NCBI GenBank assembly: GCA_963819845.1
Contig: CAWFXQ010000008.1
Coordinates: 744,001-808,000, forward strand
Length of the DNA: 64,000 nt
DNA from: DATAGF01 sp963819845
GTDB taxonomy: Bacteria; Actinomycetota; Thermoleophilia; Miltoncostaeales; Miltoncostaeaceae
Reading direction: 5' to 3'
Shown here: positions 16,389-25,916 of the stretch, piece after piece
How positions within the stretch are numbered: position 1 is the first letter of the stretch
Layout: each line of letters starts with the position of its first letter
Program-made: the position numbers and the translations under genes
Notes under the pieces: generated by a model
Database searches by the model: none
The model's input: the letters and a program-made list of their open reading frames with translations, nothing else
What the model was told of the DNA's origin: nothing

Positions 16389-17848
16389 ACGATCAGGCTC
16401 ACCGGCTCCTGGGCGCGCGAGCCCGCTCCCGAGTAGATCTCCCAGGCGGCGGCCAGGCGCCGCACGGCTTCGGCGATCACCTCCGGGTCGTGGACGAACG
16501 GCAGGCGCAGCCGGTCGGCGTGGCGCCCCTCGGCCGACAGCACCTGGCCGGGCACCACGCTGACGCCGCAGCGCTGCGCCACCTGGGAGAGGCCGCGGGC
16601 ATCGCCGGCCGGCAGCCGCACCCAGAGGGTGCAGCCGCCGCGCGGCTCGTCCCAGCTCCAGTCGGGCAGGTGCTCGGCGAGCGCCGCCGACAGGGCCTGG
16701 TGGCGGTCGACGAGGAAGCCGCGGCGCTCCACCACCGCCTCCGCGAAGCGGGGGAGGAGCGTCGCCGCGAACGTCTGGTTGATGACGGGGCTCCCCATGT
16801 CGGCGCCCATCTTCAGCTTCATCAGGCGCTCGATCACCGGGCGCGCGGCACGGATCCACCCCACCCGCAGTCCGCCCCACAGCACCTTGCTGACCGACCC
16901 GATGGTCATCGAGGACGCATCCGGGGCGTGGGCCGCGATGGGGGCCGGCAGCGGGATCTCGTCCATCTGAAGGTGCTTGAGCGCCAGGTCCTCGACCACC
17001 GGCACGCGGTACCGCGCCGAGAGCTCGGCCACCCGCCGGCTGCGGGCCGGCGACAGCACCGACCCGGTGGGGTTCTGGTGGGGCGGGACGAGCTGGACGA
17101 ACGCGGGCCGGACACGCCCGAGCAGGTCCTCGAGGGCCTCGGGGACCACGCCCTCGCGGTCGAGCGGCACGCCCACCGGCCGCATCCCGAGCCCCCGGGC
17201 GACGTCGAGGACGCCGGGGTAGGTCGCCTCCTCGACGAGCACCGCCTGGCCCGGCTCGCCGAGCATGAGGGCCGCCAGCCCGATCGCCTGCTGCGCGCCC
17301 GTGGTGACGATGACCTCGTCGGGCCGCGTCGGCAGGCCCTCGAGCGACATCTGCTCGGCGATGCGCTCGCGCAGCGCCGGCAGCCCGGCGGGCACGTATC
17401 CGGCGCCGGCGACGTCGCCGGCGAGGTCCGCGCCCGTCGTCTCCGCCAGGGCCAGCGTGACCACCGACGAGGGCGGCGGGCAGGCGGCCGTGAGCTCGAT
17501 GATGCCCGGCGGGACGGCGCCGATGAGCCCCCCGTAGAGCTCGGCCGAGAAGGGCCGCTCGGGCGCCGGCCGCGACGATGGCGGCCCCGGGACCCAGGTG
17601 CCCCGCCCCTGGCGGCTCTCCAGGCGGCCCTCGCCCTTGAGGGCCCCATAGGCGCTCACCACGGTCGTGCGGCTCACCGCCAGCCGCGCGGCGAGGTCGC
17701 GCTCGGTGGGGAGCACGGCGCCGGGGGGCAGCTCGCCGCGCTCGATGGCCTCACGGATCGCGCCGGCGAGGCGTTCGTAGAGCGGGCCTGAAGCGGCGGC
17801 CCAGGGGCCAAGCAGGGAGGCAAGGGCGTCGGGTTGGACCTTGATCAC
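16385..17848 (-). CDS. MocR-type regulator (GntR winged helix fused to aminotransferase domain)
   Basis: 487 aa. Residues about 20-90 are a GntR winged helix (LYERLAGAIREAIERGELPPG, LPTERDLAARLAVSRTTVVSAYGALKGEGRLESRQGRGTWV, given here as two parts of one domain). The rest is a fold-type I aminotransferase with EVIVTTGAQQAIGLAALML, VPPHQNPTGSVLS and the pyridoxal-phosphate lysine motif SVSKVLWGGLRVGW. MocR proteins use the PLP domain as a sensor for PLP or amino compounds. GTG 17848 is the start. The ATTGG repeat array immediately upstream is its probable binding region. Confidence 0.9.
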   Translation of the reverse strand: MIKVQPDALASLLGPWAAASGPLYERLAGAIREAIERGELPPGAVLPTERDLAARLAVSRTTVVSAYGALKGEGRLESRQGRGTWVPGPPSSRPAPERPFSAELYGGLIGAVPPGIIELTAACPPPSSVVTLALAETTGADLAGDVAGAGYVPAGLPALRERIAEQMSLEGLPTRPDEVIVTTGAQQAIGLAALMLGEPGQAVLVEEATYPGVLDVARGLGMRPVGVPLDREGVVPEALEDLLGRVRPAFVQLVPPHQNPTGSVLSPARSRRVAELSARYRVPVVEDLALKHLQMDEIPLPAPIAAHAPDASSMTIGSVSKVLWGGLRVGWIRAARPVIERLMKLKMGADMGSPVINQTFAATLLPRFAEAVVERRGFLVDRHQALSAALAEHLPDWSWDEPRGGCTLWVRLPAGDARGLSQVAQRCGVSVVPGQVLSAEGRHADRLRLPFVHDPEVIAEAVRRLAAAWEIYSGAGSRAQEPVSLIV

Positions 17849-17956
17849 GGACCAATGTTCTCTGATTGGCTCTTGATGTGCAAGTCGGACTGGCGTTTGC
17901 TGAGTCCAATGTTTCGATCAGGTGCCAATACGGGTCCAATCCGGACTAATTGGACT
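17849..17956. promoter_or_regulatory. Array of ATTGG-type repeats upstream of the MocR gene
   Basis: Six copies of an ATTGGnC-like octamer occur in 108 AT-richer bases: reverse-strand copies at 17849-17856 (ATTGGTCC), 17903-17910 (ATTGGACT), 17922-17929 (ATTGGCAC) and 17933-17940 (ATTGGACC), forward copies at 17865-17870 (ATTGGC) and 17949-17956 (ATTGGACT). GTCCAAT (17934-17940) and ATTGGAC (17949-17955) form a perfect 7-bp inverted repeat. MocR proteins bind clustered direct and inverted repeats; assignment to this MocR is inference. Confidence 0.6.
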
Positions 17957-17976
17957 CTCACGACGGGGGTGCCCCG

Positions 17977-18201
17977 ATGATCGACGTCCACTGCCCCGAC
18001 TGCGGCCGCGTGCTGATCGGCACGCGCCAGATCCTCTCCGTGTCGCGCGGAGAGGCCGGCATGGAGATCGCCTACGTGTGCGGATGCGGGCGCCTCGGCG
18101 CCGAGGTCGTGGCCCCGTCCCGCCGCCGCGCCGCCGGGCGACCGGAGCGGGAGTTCGCCGACCCCGGGAATGACTGGCGCCCCGCGGGCGTCTTGAGGTG
18201 A
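17977..18201 (+). CDS. Small putative zinc-ribbon protein
   Basis: 74 aa beginning IDVHCPDCGRVLIGTRQIL with a CPDC knuckle; AYVCGCGRLG supplies a second Cys pair, so one zinc site is likely. No enzyme motif is present. The ATG at 17977 is preferred; an in-frame TTG at 17950 lies inside the repeat array. The gene is divergent from MocR, so the repeats may control it too. Function is unknown. Confidence 0.55.
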   Translation: MIDVHCPDCGRVLIGTRQILSVSRGEAGMEIAYVCGCGRLGAEVVAPSRRRAAGRPEREFADPGNDWRPAGVLR

Positions 18202-18271
18202 CATGCAGAACATCCTTCACACCGCATCGTCGCCTGGGCCGGGCGACGCCTTCCGGGCTCGCCCCGGGCGG

Positions 18272-18439
18272 CTACGGCGCCGGCGGGCCCGCCGGCGCGG
18301 GCACGGCCCGCTGCCACGAGTCGAGGCGGTTGAGCCCGTCGAGGGCGGCCGTCTTGTCGCACTCGGCGAGCGTCGGGTAGTTGAAGACCGCCTCGACGAA
18401 GTGCTCCGCTGAGCCGCCGTAGGCCATCACGGCCTGCCC
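18272..18439 (-). pseudogene. C-terminal remnant of a SthA-like transhydrogenase
   Basis: On the minus strand the segment GQAVMAYGGSAEHF, VEAVFNYPTLAEC and KTAALDGLNRLDSW matches the dimerisation-domain end of soluble pyridine nucleotide transhydrogenases (compare GQTAMAGGLTVDYLVEAVFN in the full-length gene at 23583-25006). Nothing upstream resembles the FAD or NAD domains, so only about 55 residues remain. The sequence is not a copy of the nearby sthA at the base level, which suggests an older second gene that was deleted. Confidence 0.7.
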
Positions 18440-18548
18440 GGCCCCGGGACAGGGCCCTGGGGCCGAGGTGACAGGCGTTGACCAGTCGCCGGGGACACCT
18501 CGACCTTCGGCCGTTGCCGTTCGGGGCGGCACGTCGTAGCGTCGCCGC

Positions 18549-20436
18549 GTGCTGAAGAGGCTCGGGATCGCGGTCGCATGCGCGGCGCTGCTCGCGCTGC
18601 CCGCGGCCGCGCAGGCGGGCTTCAGCCCTGACGTGCTGAGGATCTCGGCCGACTCCGAGTTGAGCCTCCTCCCGCGGGCGGCCGCGAACGCGGATGGCGC
18701 AGCCCTGATCGCCTGGAGTGAGCGCATCGGCGCGCAGAGCCTGCTGCGGTTGCGGCGGGCGCGCCCGGACGGCTCGCTGGGGCAGATCGTGAATGTCTCC
18801 GACGGGACGATGATCCCCCGCCAGTGGGAGCTCGCGTTCACCCCCGGAGGCCGGGCGCTGATCGTCTGGACCGAGAGCGTCACCGGGGCCGCGCCCCTCT
18901 TCGTGCGGGGCCGCTGGATCGAGGCCGACGACTCCCTCGGCGCCCAGATCACCCTCCGCAACGCCGGCATCGCCGCCAGCGGGGAGAGCCCGGAGGTGGC
19001 CGGGACGACCGACGGGGACGCCGTCGCCGTCTGGCGCAACACCCTGAGCACGCCCATCAACCAGACCGAGGCGCGCGAGGTGACCGCGGCCGGGGTCCTC
19101 GGGCCGCTCCTGCAGCCGCCCGAGGGGCCGGGCTCGAGCACGGTCGCGGTCGCGGCCAACGCCGCCGGCGGGGCGCTGCTCGCATGGGCGGGCCCGCCGA
19201 CGATCCGGACCATGCCGGTCGAACGCGGCCGGCGCCGCGGGGGCCGTGCAGACGCCGGTCGCGGCCGGCGTGATCGCGACGCCGCGCCTGACCACCGATG
19301 GGAAGAGCCGGTTCCACATCCTCTGGGAGCCGATCGCGGAGGCTGACCAGCTCGCCACGCTCGTGCTCGACGCGACGGGGGCGGCCAGCGGGACGCGCCA
19401 GTCCGTCGAGTCGGGCGTGGCGCAGGCGGCCTTCCCGCGGATGGCCACCAACGCCGCCAACCGGTCGCTCGCCCTCTGGGGCCGCAACCAGACGGTCGCC
19501 GCCTCCCGCTTCATCGGGGCGAACGGGCTCCCGGAGGGCGCCGCCCTGAGCGCGCCGGCCGAGATCCAGTTCGCCGCGGACGTCGCGCTGCTCGACGACG
19601 ACACCGGCATCCTCCTGTGGAACCAGGGCCCGCTGGGCAACGTCAGCCAGCTCTGGGCCCGGGTGATCGGGCCCGACGGGGCGCCCGCCGGTCCCCAGCT
19701 GATGGCGCCGAGCACCGCTTCCTTCGGCACCCTGGCGATCTCGCCGAAGGGGACCGGGCTGATGGCCTGGCAGCAGGGTGCCCCCGGTGCGGCGCCTCGC
19801 TTCGTGGCCGCGCGCCAGTACCTGCCGCCTCCGGCCTGCCCGGAGGCCTCGGCGACCGTCGTGCAGGGGCGCCCCACGACGGTGGCGCTGACCTGCTCGG
19901 GGCCTCAGCTCACCGCCCCGCAGGTGCTGACCGCGCCGGCCAACGGCGCGGTGGGCGCGGTCAACCCCGCGACGTCGAGCGTCGTCTACACGCCGCGGCC
20001 CGGGTTCCAGGGGGTCGACTCGTTCACCTTCTGGGGCACCAACAAGGGCGGCGTCGGGCCCGTCCGCACCGCCCGGATCACCGTCGGCAAGGACACCGTC
20101 GCCCCGGTCGTGCGGCGCTTCGCGCTGAACCGCCCGCGCGTGCGCCTGGCGACCGCCTTCCGCCCGCGCACCCGGCCCAAGCCCGCGTTCGCCCTGCGCT
20201 TCTCCGAGCCCTCGACCGCCCGGATCACGATCCAGCGGCGGGTCGGGACCCGGTTCCGCACCCTCGGGCGCCTCTCGCTGGCGACGGCGCGCGAGAACGG
20301 CTCGGTGCGGCTCACCCGGCGGGTCGGGAAGCGGCGCCTGGTGCCGGGCGCCTACCGGGCGACGATCGTCGCCACCGACCTCGCGTTCAACCGCTCGGCG
20401 CCGAAGCGCGTCCGCTTCCGCGTGACCCCGCGCTGA
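18549..20436 (+). CDS. Large secreted protein with Ig-like/cadherin-like end, frameshifted
   Basis: A GTG start gives a signal peptide (KRLGIAVACAALLALPAAAQA). The next ~370 residues repeat a pattern of the form 'ANADGAALIAWSE', 'PGGRALIVWTES', 'DGDAVAVWRN', 'AAGGALLAWAG', 'NRSLALWGRN', 'GTGLMAWQQ', which looks like a beta-propeller of hydrophobic-Trp blades. A Big-like module follows (VNPATSSVVYTPRPGFQGVDSFTFWGTN) and then a basic ARITIQRRVGTRF domain common in extracellular proteins of these actinobacteria. The frame shifts near 19218-19224; corrected length is about 628 aa. Function is unknown. It overlaps the convergent peptidase gene by 50 bases. Confidence 0.78.
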
Positions 20437-21343
20437 GGCCGGTCCCGCCTAGGGCCGGGGACACGTCTGTCGCGCCTGTCGTTGCAACATGTTCAACCAG
20501 CGTCTCCCCCACCAGGTCGAGGCTCTGGGCGGAGACCTTGTCGAGGGTGTCGCTGGGCTTGTGGAAGTGCGGGTAGTCGAAGTCGATCAGGTCGATGGCG
20601 CGCACCCCGCGGTCGGTGAACGGGGTGTGGTCGTCGTAGATGCGGCCCTGCGCCTGGGCCGGGAAGGCGTCGATCGCGCCCACGCGGCGGGCCGACGCGC
20701 GCAGCTGTCGCCAGAGCCCCGCGTCGGAGCCGGTCTCGCGCGGGATCGAGAGGTCGCGGTCGCCGACGAAGTCGACGACCACCACGGCGGCCAGCTCGTC
20801 GGCGTGGGCGGCCGCGTAGGCCCGGCTGCCGCGGAGCCCGTCGCGCAGGAACTCCGAGTCAGGTGAGCCCCGCGGGCTCTCCTCGCCGTCGAACATCACG
20901 AAGCGGATCTCGCGCTCGCAGGCCCGGCGGCCCGCGCGCAGCACCCGCGCCAGCTCGAGGGTCGTGGCCGCACCCGAGGCGCCGTCGTTGGCGCCCACGA
21001 ACCCCGGAATGTCCTTCGTGTCGTAGTGGGCGCCCACCAGGATCGGCCTCCCGCGCCCGGGCAGCGTGCCCACCACGTTGCGCAGCCCGCCGGGCACCGC
21101 CTCGAAGCGGGCGTTCGGCAGGCGCGCCCTCAGGCGCTCGGCGAGGCGCCGCGACGCGGACGAGCCGGCCGGGCGGGGCCCCAGCGCCACCTGGGCGCGG
21201 AGGTCGGCGAAGGCCCGGCGCGCGTCGAAGCGGTCCTGGCTCGGGCTGGCCGTGGCCGAAGGCGCGCCGCTGTCGCAGGCCGCCAGCGCCGCGGGCGCGA
21301 GGGCGGCGGCGAGCAGCGTCCCGATGATCCGGCGGCGGCGCAT
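20387..21343 (-). CDS. M28-family aminopeptidase, lipoprotein
   Basis: 318 aa with a lipoprotein signal ending LAPAALAAC. The two-zinc peptidase core shows GAHYDTK (His and Asp), GANDGASGAATTLELA (bridging Asp), FDGEESP (catalytic Glu plus ligand Glu), VVVVDFVGD (Asp) and, near the end, DFDYPHFHKPSDTLD with the last His. It would remove N-terminal residues from peptides outside the membrane. The C-terminal ~25 residues are low complexity and overlap the convergent gene, so the native end may be shorter. Confidence 0.87.
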   Translation of the reverse strand: MRRRRIIGTLLAAALAPAALAACDSGAPSATASPSQDRFDARRAFADLRAQVALGPRPAGSSASRRLAERLRARLPNARFEAVPGGLRNVVGTLPGRGRPILVGAHYDTKDIPGFVGANDGASGAATTLELARVLRAGRRACEREIRFVMFDGEESPRGSPDSEFLRDGLRGSRAYAAAHADELAAVVVVDFVGDRDLSIPRETGSDAGLWRQLRASARRVGAIDAFPAQAQGRIYDDHTPFTDRGVRAIDLIDFDYPHFHKPSDTLDKVSAQSLDLVGETLVEHVATTGATDVSPALGGTGLSAGSRGSGRASAPSG

Positions 21344-21391
21344 TGGCGCCGGAGTGTCGCAGCGCCGCCGCCGGTCGGAAAGCGGCCCCGG

Positions 21392-22096
21392 TCAGGCGCC
21401 CCAGCGCTTGACGCGGACGGCGCCCGGGTCGTCGCCGCGGCGGATGGCGTCGGCCACCTCGGCCTCGGCGATCTGCGGCGTCGGCGCGGGGGCGGTCTGG
21501 CGGGCGCGCACGGCCTCGCGGGCCTCGTCCCAGTAGCCGGGTCGCCGGTAGTGCTCGTAGATGGACCGCTCGCGGTCGGCCGTCATCTCCTCGTCGTCGC
21601 CGAAGGTCGGCGCCGCCTTGAGGATCTCGGCCGAGTAGGGCACGACGACGCAGGCGTCCTCCTCGACGTAGGTCACGTCGTCAACCGGCACGATGTGGGA
21701 GCCGCTGAACCAGCCGGTCTTGACATCCAGGTACCGGACGTAGCGCGCCTCGGAGTCGAGGTAGACGTCGCGCACCGTGCCGACCTTCTCGCCGTCGGTC
21801 GTGCGGGCGTCCATCCCGCGCAGGCGGCCGAGCGACGGCAGCCGGGTGCCCTCGGGGTAGCCCTCGGGCCCGATGGTGGCGTCGTCGTCCTCCAGGGTCC
21901 GGTCGTCGTCGCGGGTCGGGTCGTCGTGCAGGTGCCGGTCATCGTCGAGCGTGCCCGACGCGGCGGTGGAGCGCGCCGCGGCGTCAGCCTGCTCGGAGCG
22001 ATCGTCGCGGGCGACATCGCGGTCGCCCAGGCGGTCGCGGTCGTCGCCGCTCATGTCGCGGTCGCGGACGCGATCGCGCTCCTCGTTCGGGGACAT
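21392..22096 (-). CDS. PRC-barrel domain protein with acidic/basic repeat N-terminus
   Basis: 234 aa. The first ~75 residues are an Asp/Arg-rich low-complexity stretch (ERDRVRDRDMSGDDRDRLGD and RDDDRTLEDDD). Residues about 85-160 form a PRC barrel (RLRGMDARTTDGEKVGTVRDVYLD, then RYLDVKTGWFSGSHIVPVD in two parts of the domain). A DUF2382-like short tail (YSAEILKAAPTF, YEHYRRPGYWDEAREA) follows. PRC-barrel proteins are often stress-induced; no enzymatic role is implied. Confidence 0.75.
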   Translation of the reverse strand: MSPNEERDRVRDRDMSGDDRDRLGDRDVARDDRSEQADAAARSTAASGTLDDDRHLHDDPTRDDDRTLEDDDATIGPEGYPEGTRLPSLGRLRGMDARTTDGEKVGTVRDVYLDSEARYVRYLDVKTGWFSGSHIVPVDDVTYVEEDACVVVPYSAEILKAAPTFGDDEEMTADRERSIYEHYRRPGYWDEAREAVRARQTAPAPTPQIAEAEVADAIRRGDDPGAVRVKRWGA

Positions 22097-22169
22097 CGGC
22101 CTCTCCTTTGGCTCGGGTTCCGTCCCCGAACTACCCGGATGAGCCCCGGTTCACTCGCCCCGGGGACTC

Positions 22170-23568
22170 TCACGGGACGGCGCTGCCGCCGATCTCCGGC
22201 TCGCCGGCCGGCGTGGCCTCTCGTCCGATCAGGCGCGAGCCCCGGCCGCGGGTGAGGAACGAGAACGACCACCGCGTGAGCACCAGGACGCGGTTCTGGA
22301 AGCCGACGAGGTAGGCGACGTGCACGCCGAGCCAGGCGAGCCACGCGAGCGGGCCCGCCAGGCGGACCGGACCGAACTCGGCCACCCCGCGCGCCCGGCC
22401 GATGGTCGCGAGGCTCCCCTTGTCGCGGTAGCGGAAGGCCGCCGCCGGAGCGCGCCCGGCCAGGCGGTCGCGGACGACCGAGGCGGCGAAGCGGCCCTGC
22501 TGCATCGCGACCGGGGCGACCCCGGGCAGCGGGCCGCCGCGGGGGCCGGCCAGCGCCACCATGTCGCCGAGGGCGAACACCTCCGGACGCCCGGCGAGCG
22601 TCAGGTCGGGCTCCACGCCGATCCGGCCGGCGCGGTCGAGCGGGGCGCCCGACGCCTCGGCCAGCATCGCGGCGAGGGGCGAGGCGGTCACGCCGGCCGC
22701 CCACACGGTCGTGCGGGCGGCGATCCGCTCCGGCCCTCCGTCCTCGCGGCCGAGGGTCACCGAGCGGTCGTCGAGCTCGACGACCTGGCGACCCGTGCAG
22801 ACCGTCACGCCGAGGCGCTCGAGCGACCGCCGGGCCGCCTCCGAGAGCGCCGGGTGGAAGGACGTCAGCGGCCGCCCGGCCGCCTCGACCAGCATCACGC
22901 GGGCGCCGGCCGGGTCGATCGAGCGGAAGTCGCGGCGCAGCGTCTCGCGGGCGATCTCGGCGATCTGGCCGGCCAGCTCGACCCCGGTCGGGCCCGCGCC
23001 CACCACGACGAAGGTGAGCCAGGCGCGCCGCCGCCCCGGGTCGTCCTCGGCCTCGGCGGCCTCGAACGCCAGGAGCACGCGCGCGGCGGATCTCGAGGGC
23101 GTCCTCCAGCGACTTGAGCCCGGGGGCGGCGTCGCGCCACTCCTCTCGGCCGAAGTACGAGTGGCTCGCGCCGGCGGCCACGATCAGGGTGTCGTACTCG
23201 ATCTCGCGCCGTCCGCCGCCGTCGCCGACCGGGCCCACGACCAGCCGGCGCGCCGCGAGGTCGAACCCCTCCACCTCGCCCATCAGGGCGCGGGCGTTCG
23301 CCTGGCGCTTGAGGATCGCCCGCAGCGGGGTGGCGATCTCGCCGGCCGACAGGGCGCCGGTGGCCACCTGGTAGAGCAGCGGCTGGAAGAGGTGGAAGTT
23401 GCGCCGGTCGATGAGCGTCACCTCGACGGGCTCGCCGGCGAGGCCGCGGACGGCCCGCAGGCCGCCGAAGCCCCCGCCCACGACCACCACCCGGTGGGGC
23501 CGATGGCCCGCCGGGGGGCGCGGCGCCAGCGCGGCGGCGATCTCGGGGGTGGGGTGCGGATGGCCCAT
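22170..23568 (-). CDS. ndh: Type II NADH dehydrogenase, frameshifted
   Basis: FAD site RVVVVGGGFGGLRAVRGL near the start, LYQVATGALSAGEIATPLR, then the NAD site LTFVVVGAGPTGVELAGQIAE and the second FAD motif VEPDLTLAGRPEVFALGDM. The C-terminal amphipathic region LGVHVAYLVGFQNR anchors NDH-2 to the membrane. It passes electrons from NADH to quinone without proton pumping. GGAGG at 23576-23580 fixes the ATG at 23568. One extra G around 23085-23092 splits the gene; corrected it is 465 aa. It lies 14 bases downstream of sthA in the same direction. Confidence 0.88.
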
Positions 23569-23582
23569 CGCGGTGCCTCCCT

Positions 23583-25006
23583 TCAGGCGGCGCGGGCGGA
23601 GTGCCCGCACGGGATCTCGTTCAGGCGGTTGGCGGCGTCGAGGGCCGCGACCTTGTAGGCGTCGCTGAAGGTCGGGACGTTGAACACGGCCTCGACGAGG
23701 TAGTCGACCGTCAGCCCGCCCGCCATGGCCGTCTGGCCGAGGTGGACGAGCTCGGTCGCCGCCGTGCCGAACACGTGGACGCCGAGGATCTCCCGCGACT
23801 GGGCGTGGACGAGCAGCTTGAGCAGCCCCGTGCGGTCGCCGGCGATCTCGCCGCGGGCCAGCTCGCGGTAGCGGCCGCAGCCCACGACGTAGGGCACCGC
23901 CGCCTCGGTCAGCTCGCGCTCGCTGCGGCCCACGAAGGAGATCTCGGGAATGGTGTAGATCCCGTAGGGCAGCAGCTCGGGCATCGGGCTGGCCGGGACG
24001 CCGAACGCCGCCAGCGCGGCGAGGCGGCCCTGCTCCATCGAGGTCGCGGCGAGGCTGGGGAAGCCGATCACGTCGCCGGCGGCGAAGATGTGCGGCTGGG
24101 CGGTGCGGTAGTCGGGGCCGACGGCGATGCGCCCGCGGGCGTCGGCCTCGAGGCCGGCCGCGGCCAGGCCGAGGCCGTCGGTGGCGCCCTGGCGCCCGGC
24201 GGCGTAGAGGACGATCTCCGAGGGGATCGCCTTGCCGCTGCGCAGGTGGGTGACGGCGCCGCCCTCCTCCAGGCGCTCGACGCCGGCGACCTCCTCGCCC
24301 AGCCGGAGGACGAGCCCCAGCCCGCGCAGGTGGTACTGCAGGGCCTCGGCGACCTCGTCGTCGACGAACTCGAGGATCCGCGGGCGCCTCTCGACGAGCG
24401 TCACCTTCACGCCCAGGGCGGCGGCGATCGAGGCGTACTCGAGGCCGATCACGCCGGCGCCCACGACGGTGAGCGTGCGCGGGATGTGGCTCTGGCCCGC
24501 GATCCCGTCCGAGTCGAGCACGGTGCGGTCGTCGAAGTCGACGCCCGTCGGGCCGGGCCGGCCGTGTGCCGACCGCGATGACGATGTTGTCGGCCCGGAC
24601 CGTGCCGACGCGCTCGCCCGAGGCGATCTCGAGCGTGTGGGGGTCGACGAACGAGGCGGACCCCGACAGGATCGCCACGCGGTTGCGCCGCAGCTGGTCG
24701 TGGATGACCTCGCGCTCGTGCTCGATCACCTGGCGGGTGCGCCAGAGCAGGTCGCCGATCGTGACGTCGTCCTTCACGCGATAGGCGCTCGCGTAGACGC
24801 CGTGGGACTGGCCGGTGAGGTCCACGACCGCGGCTCGGAGGGTCTTCGAGGGGAGCGTGCCGGTGTTGGTCGAGACGCCCCCGAGCACCGGCTCGCGCTC
24901 GATGATCGCGGCGCGGCGGCCGAGCTTGGCGGCCTGGATGGCCGCGCGCTGGCCGGCCGGGCCGGACCCGATGGCGACGAGGTCGTAGATGCTCGGTGGA
25001 GGTCAT
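23583..25006 (-). CDS. sthA: Soluble pyridine nucleotide transhydrogenase SthA-like, two frameshifts
   Basis: A flavin disulfide-reductase-fold protein: after correction the N-terminus reads YDLVAIGSGPAGQRAAIQA, then GGVSTNTGTLPSKTLR (no redox disulfide, as in SthA), RTLTVVGAGVIGLEYASIAA and the dimer domain with TVDYLVEAVFNVPTFSDAYK. It moves reducing equivalents between NADH and NADPH. Shifts lie near 24990 and at 24547-24551 (GGG for GG); two removed bases give 473 aa. It is probably co-transcribed with ndh, a sensible NAD(P)H-balancing pair. Confidence 0.87.
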
Positions 25007-25020
25007 GGTGGCTCCTGTGG

Positions 25021-25857
25021 TCAGGCGGCCCGGCGGAGGCCGGCCAGCTCGGGGCGGACGGACAGCTGCCGCAGGGCGGCGGCCTCGATCGTGCGGACGC
25101 GCTCGCGCGAGATGCCGAGCTCGCGGGCCACCCCGTCGAGCGTGCGCGCCTCGCCGTCGATGCCGTAGCGCAGCTCGAGCACCCGCCGGGGGCGCTCGCC
25201 GAGCGCCCGGACGGCGCCGGCCAGGCCGGCCCGCTCCTGCGCCTCGGCGATGCCGGCCGCGGGGTCGGGGGCGCCCTCATCGGGGATCAGGTCGCCGAGG
25301 GTGGCGTCCCCATCGGCGCCGGCGGGCTGCGAGAACGAGGAGGGGCGGTGCTCGGCGCGCCGGAGGTCCTCGACGACGTCCTCGCCGACGCCGGCCTCGC
25401 GGGCCAGCTCGGCGGACGTCGGCGGGCGGCCGAGGCGCTGCATGAGCTCCTCCTCGACCCGCCGGACCGCGGACATGTGCTCCACCACGCGCAGCGGCAG
25501 CCTCACCGCGCGCGAGCTCGTCGACAGGGCGCGGCAGATCGCGCGCCGGATCCACCAGGCGGCGAAGGCCGCGAAGCGCAGCTCGTGGGGACGGTCGTAG
25601 CGCTCGGCCGCGGCCATCAGGCCGAGGTTGCCCTCCTGGACCAGGTCCACGAGGTCGAGGCCCTGGCCGCGGTAGCGGCGGGCGATGGCGACGACGAGCC
25701 GGAGGTTCGACTCGATGAGGCGGCGGCGAGCCGCCTCGTCCCCGTCCTGGGCCCGCCCGGCGAGCCGGATCTCCTCGGCGCGGCCCAGGAGCGGGTAGCG
25801 GGAGGCGTCGTCGTAGTAGCGGGCGAGCGAGTCTGAGGCGGCGCTGGTGGTGATCAT
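25021..25857 (-). CDS. Sigma-70 family sigma factor (group 2/3, SigA-like)
   Basis: 278 aa starting MITTSAASDSLARYYDDA. Region 2 is complete (LRLVVAIARRYRGQGLDLVDLVQEGNLGLM, here one continuous block split for length, and FAAFAAWWIRRAICRAL), region 3 is VEEELMQRLGRPPTSAELAR and region 4 is GVARELGISRERVRTIE. Region 1.1 is missing, so it is an alternative rather than primary factor. The 22-bp element at 25888-25909 lies 30 bases before its ATG, and the same element precedes the MMPL gene and a small CxxC gene, so it may direct its own small regulon. No stop separates it in frame from the upstream LuxR gene. Confidence 0.9.
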   Translation of the reverse strand: MITTSAASDSLARYYDDASRYPLLGRAEEIRLAGRAQDGDEAARRRLIESNLRLVVAIARRYRGQGLDLVDLVQEGNLGLMAAAERYDRPHELRFAAFAAWWIRRAICRALSTSSRAVRLPLRVVEHMSAVRRVEEELMQRLGRPPTSAELAREAGVGEDVVEDLRRAEHRPSSFSQPAGADGDATLGDLIPDEGAPDPAAGIAEAQERAGLAGAVRALGERPRRVLELRYGIDGEARTLDGVARELGISRERVRTIEAAALRQLSVRPELAGLRRAA

Positions 25858-25887
25858 GTCGCCGAGTGTCGCCGCGACCCGCGCGCG

Positions 25888-25909
25888 TCGCATCGGCGAA
25901 ATCGCCGAA
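25888..25909 (-). promoter_or_regulatory. 22-bp oriented element, copy 1 (sigma gene)
   Basis: On the minus strand the core GGCGATTTCGCC is followed by GATGCGA. The palindromic part is TCGGCGA-TT-TCGCCGA. It points towards the sigma gene, whose ATG is 30 bases further. Copies 2 and 3 are at 28702-28723 and 31282-31303. Confidence 0.65.
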
Positions 25910-25916
25910 CCGTCGC

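Noticed and set aside
15549..16880. 443-codon open frame on the minus strand across PhzF and the membrane protein
   Set aside because: Composition is low complexity (Arg, Gly, Pro, Asp) and it overlaps three genes with clear homology.
23330..23350. GGCGATCTCGCC inside ndh, resembling the 22-bp element
   Set aside because: It lies in coding sequence (Gly-Glu-Ile-Ala), lacks the ATGCGA extension and is explained by codon choice.
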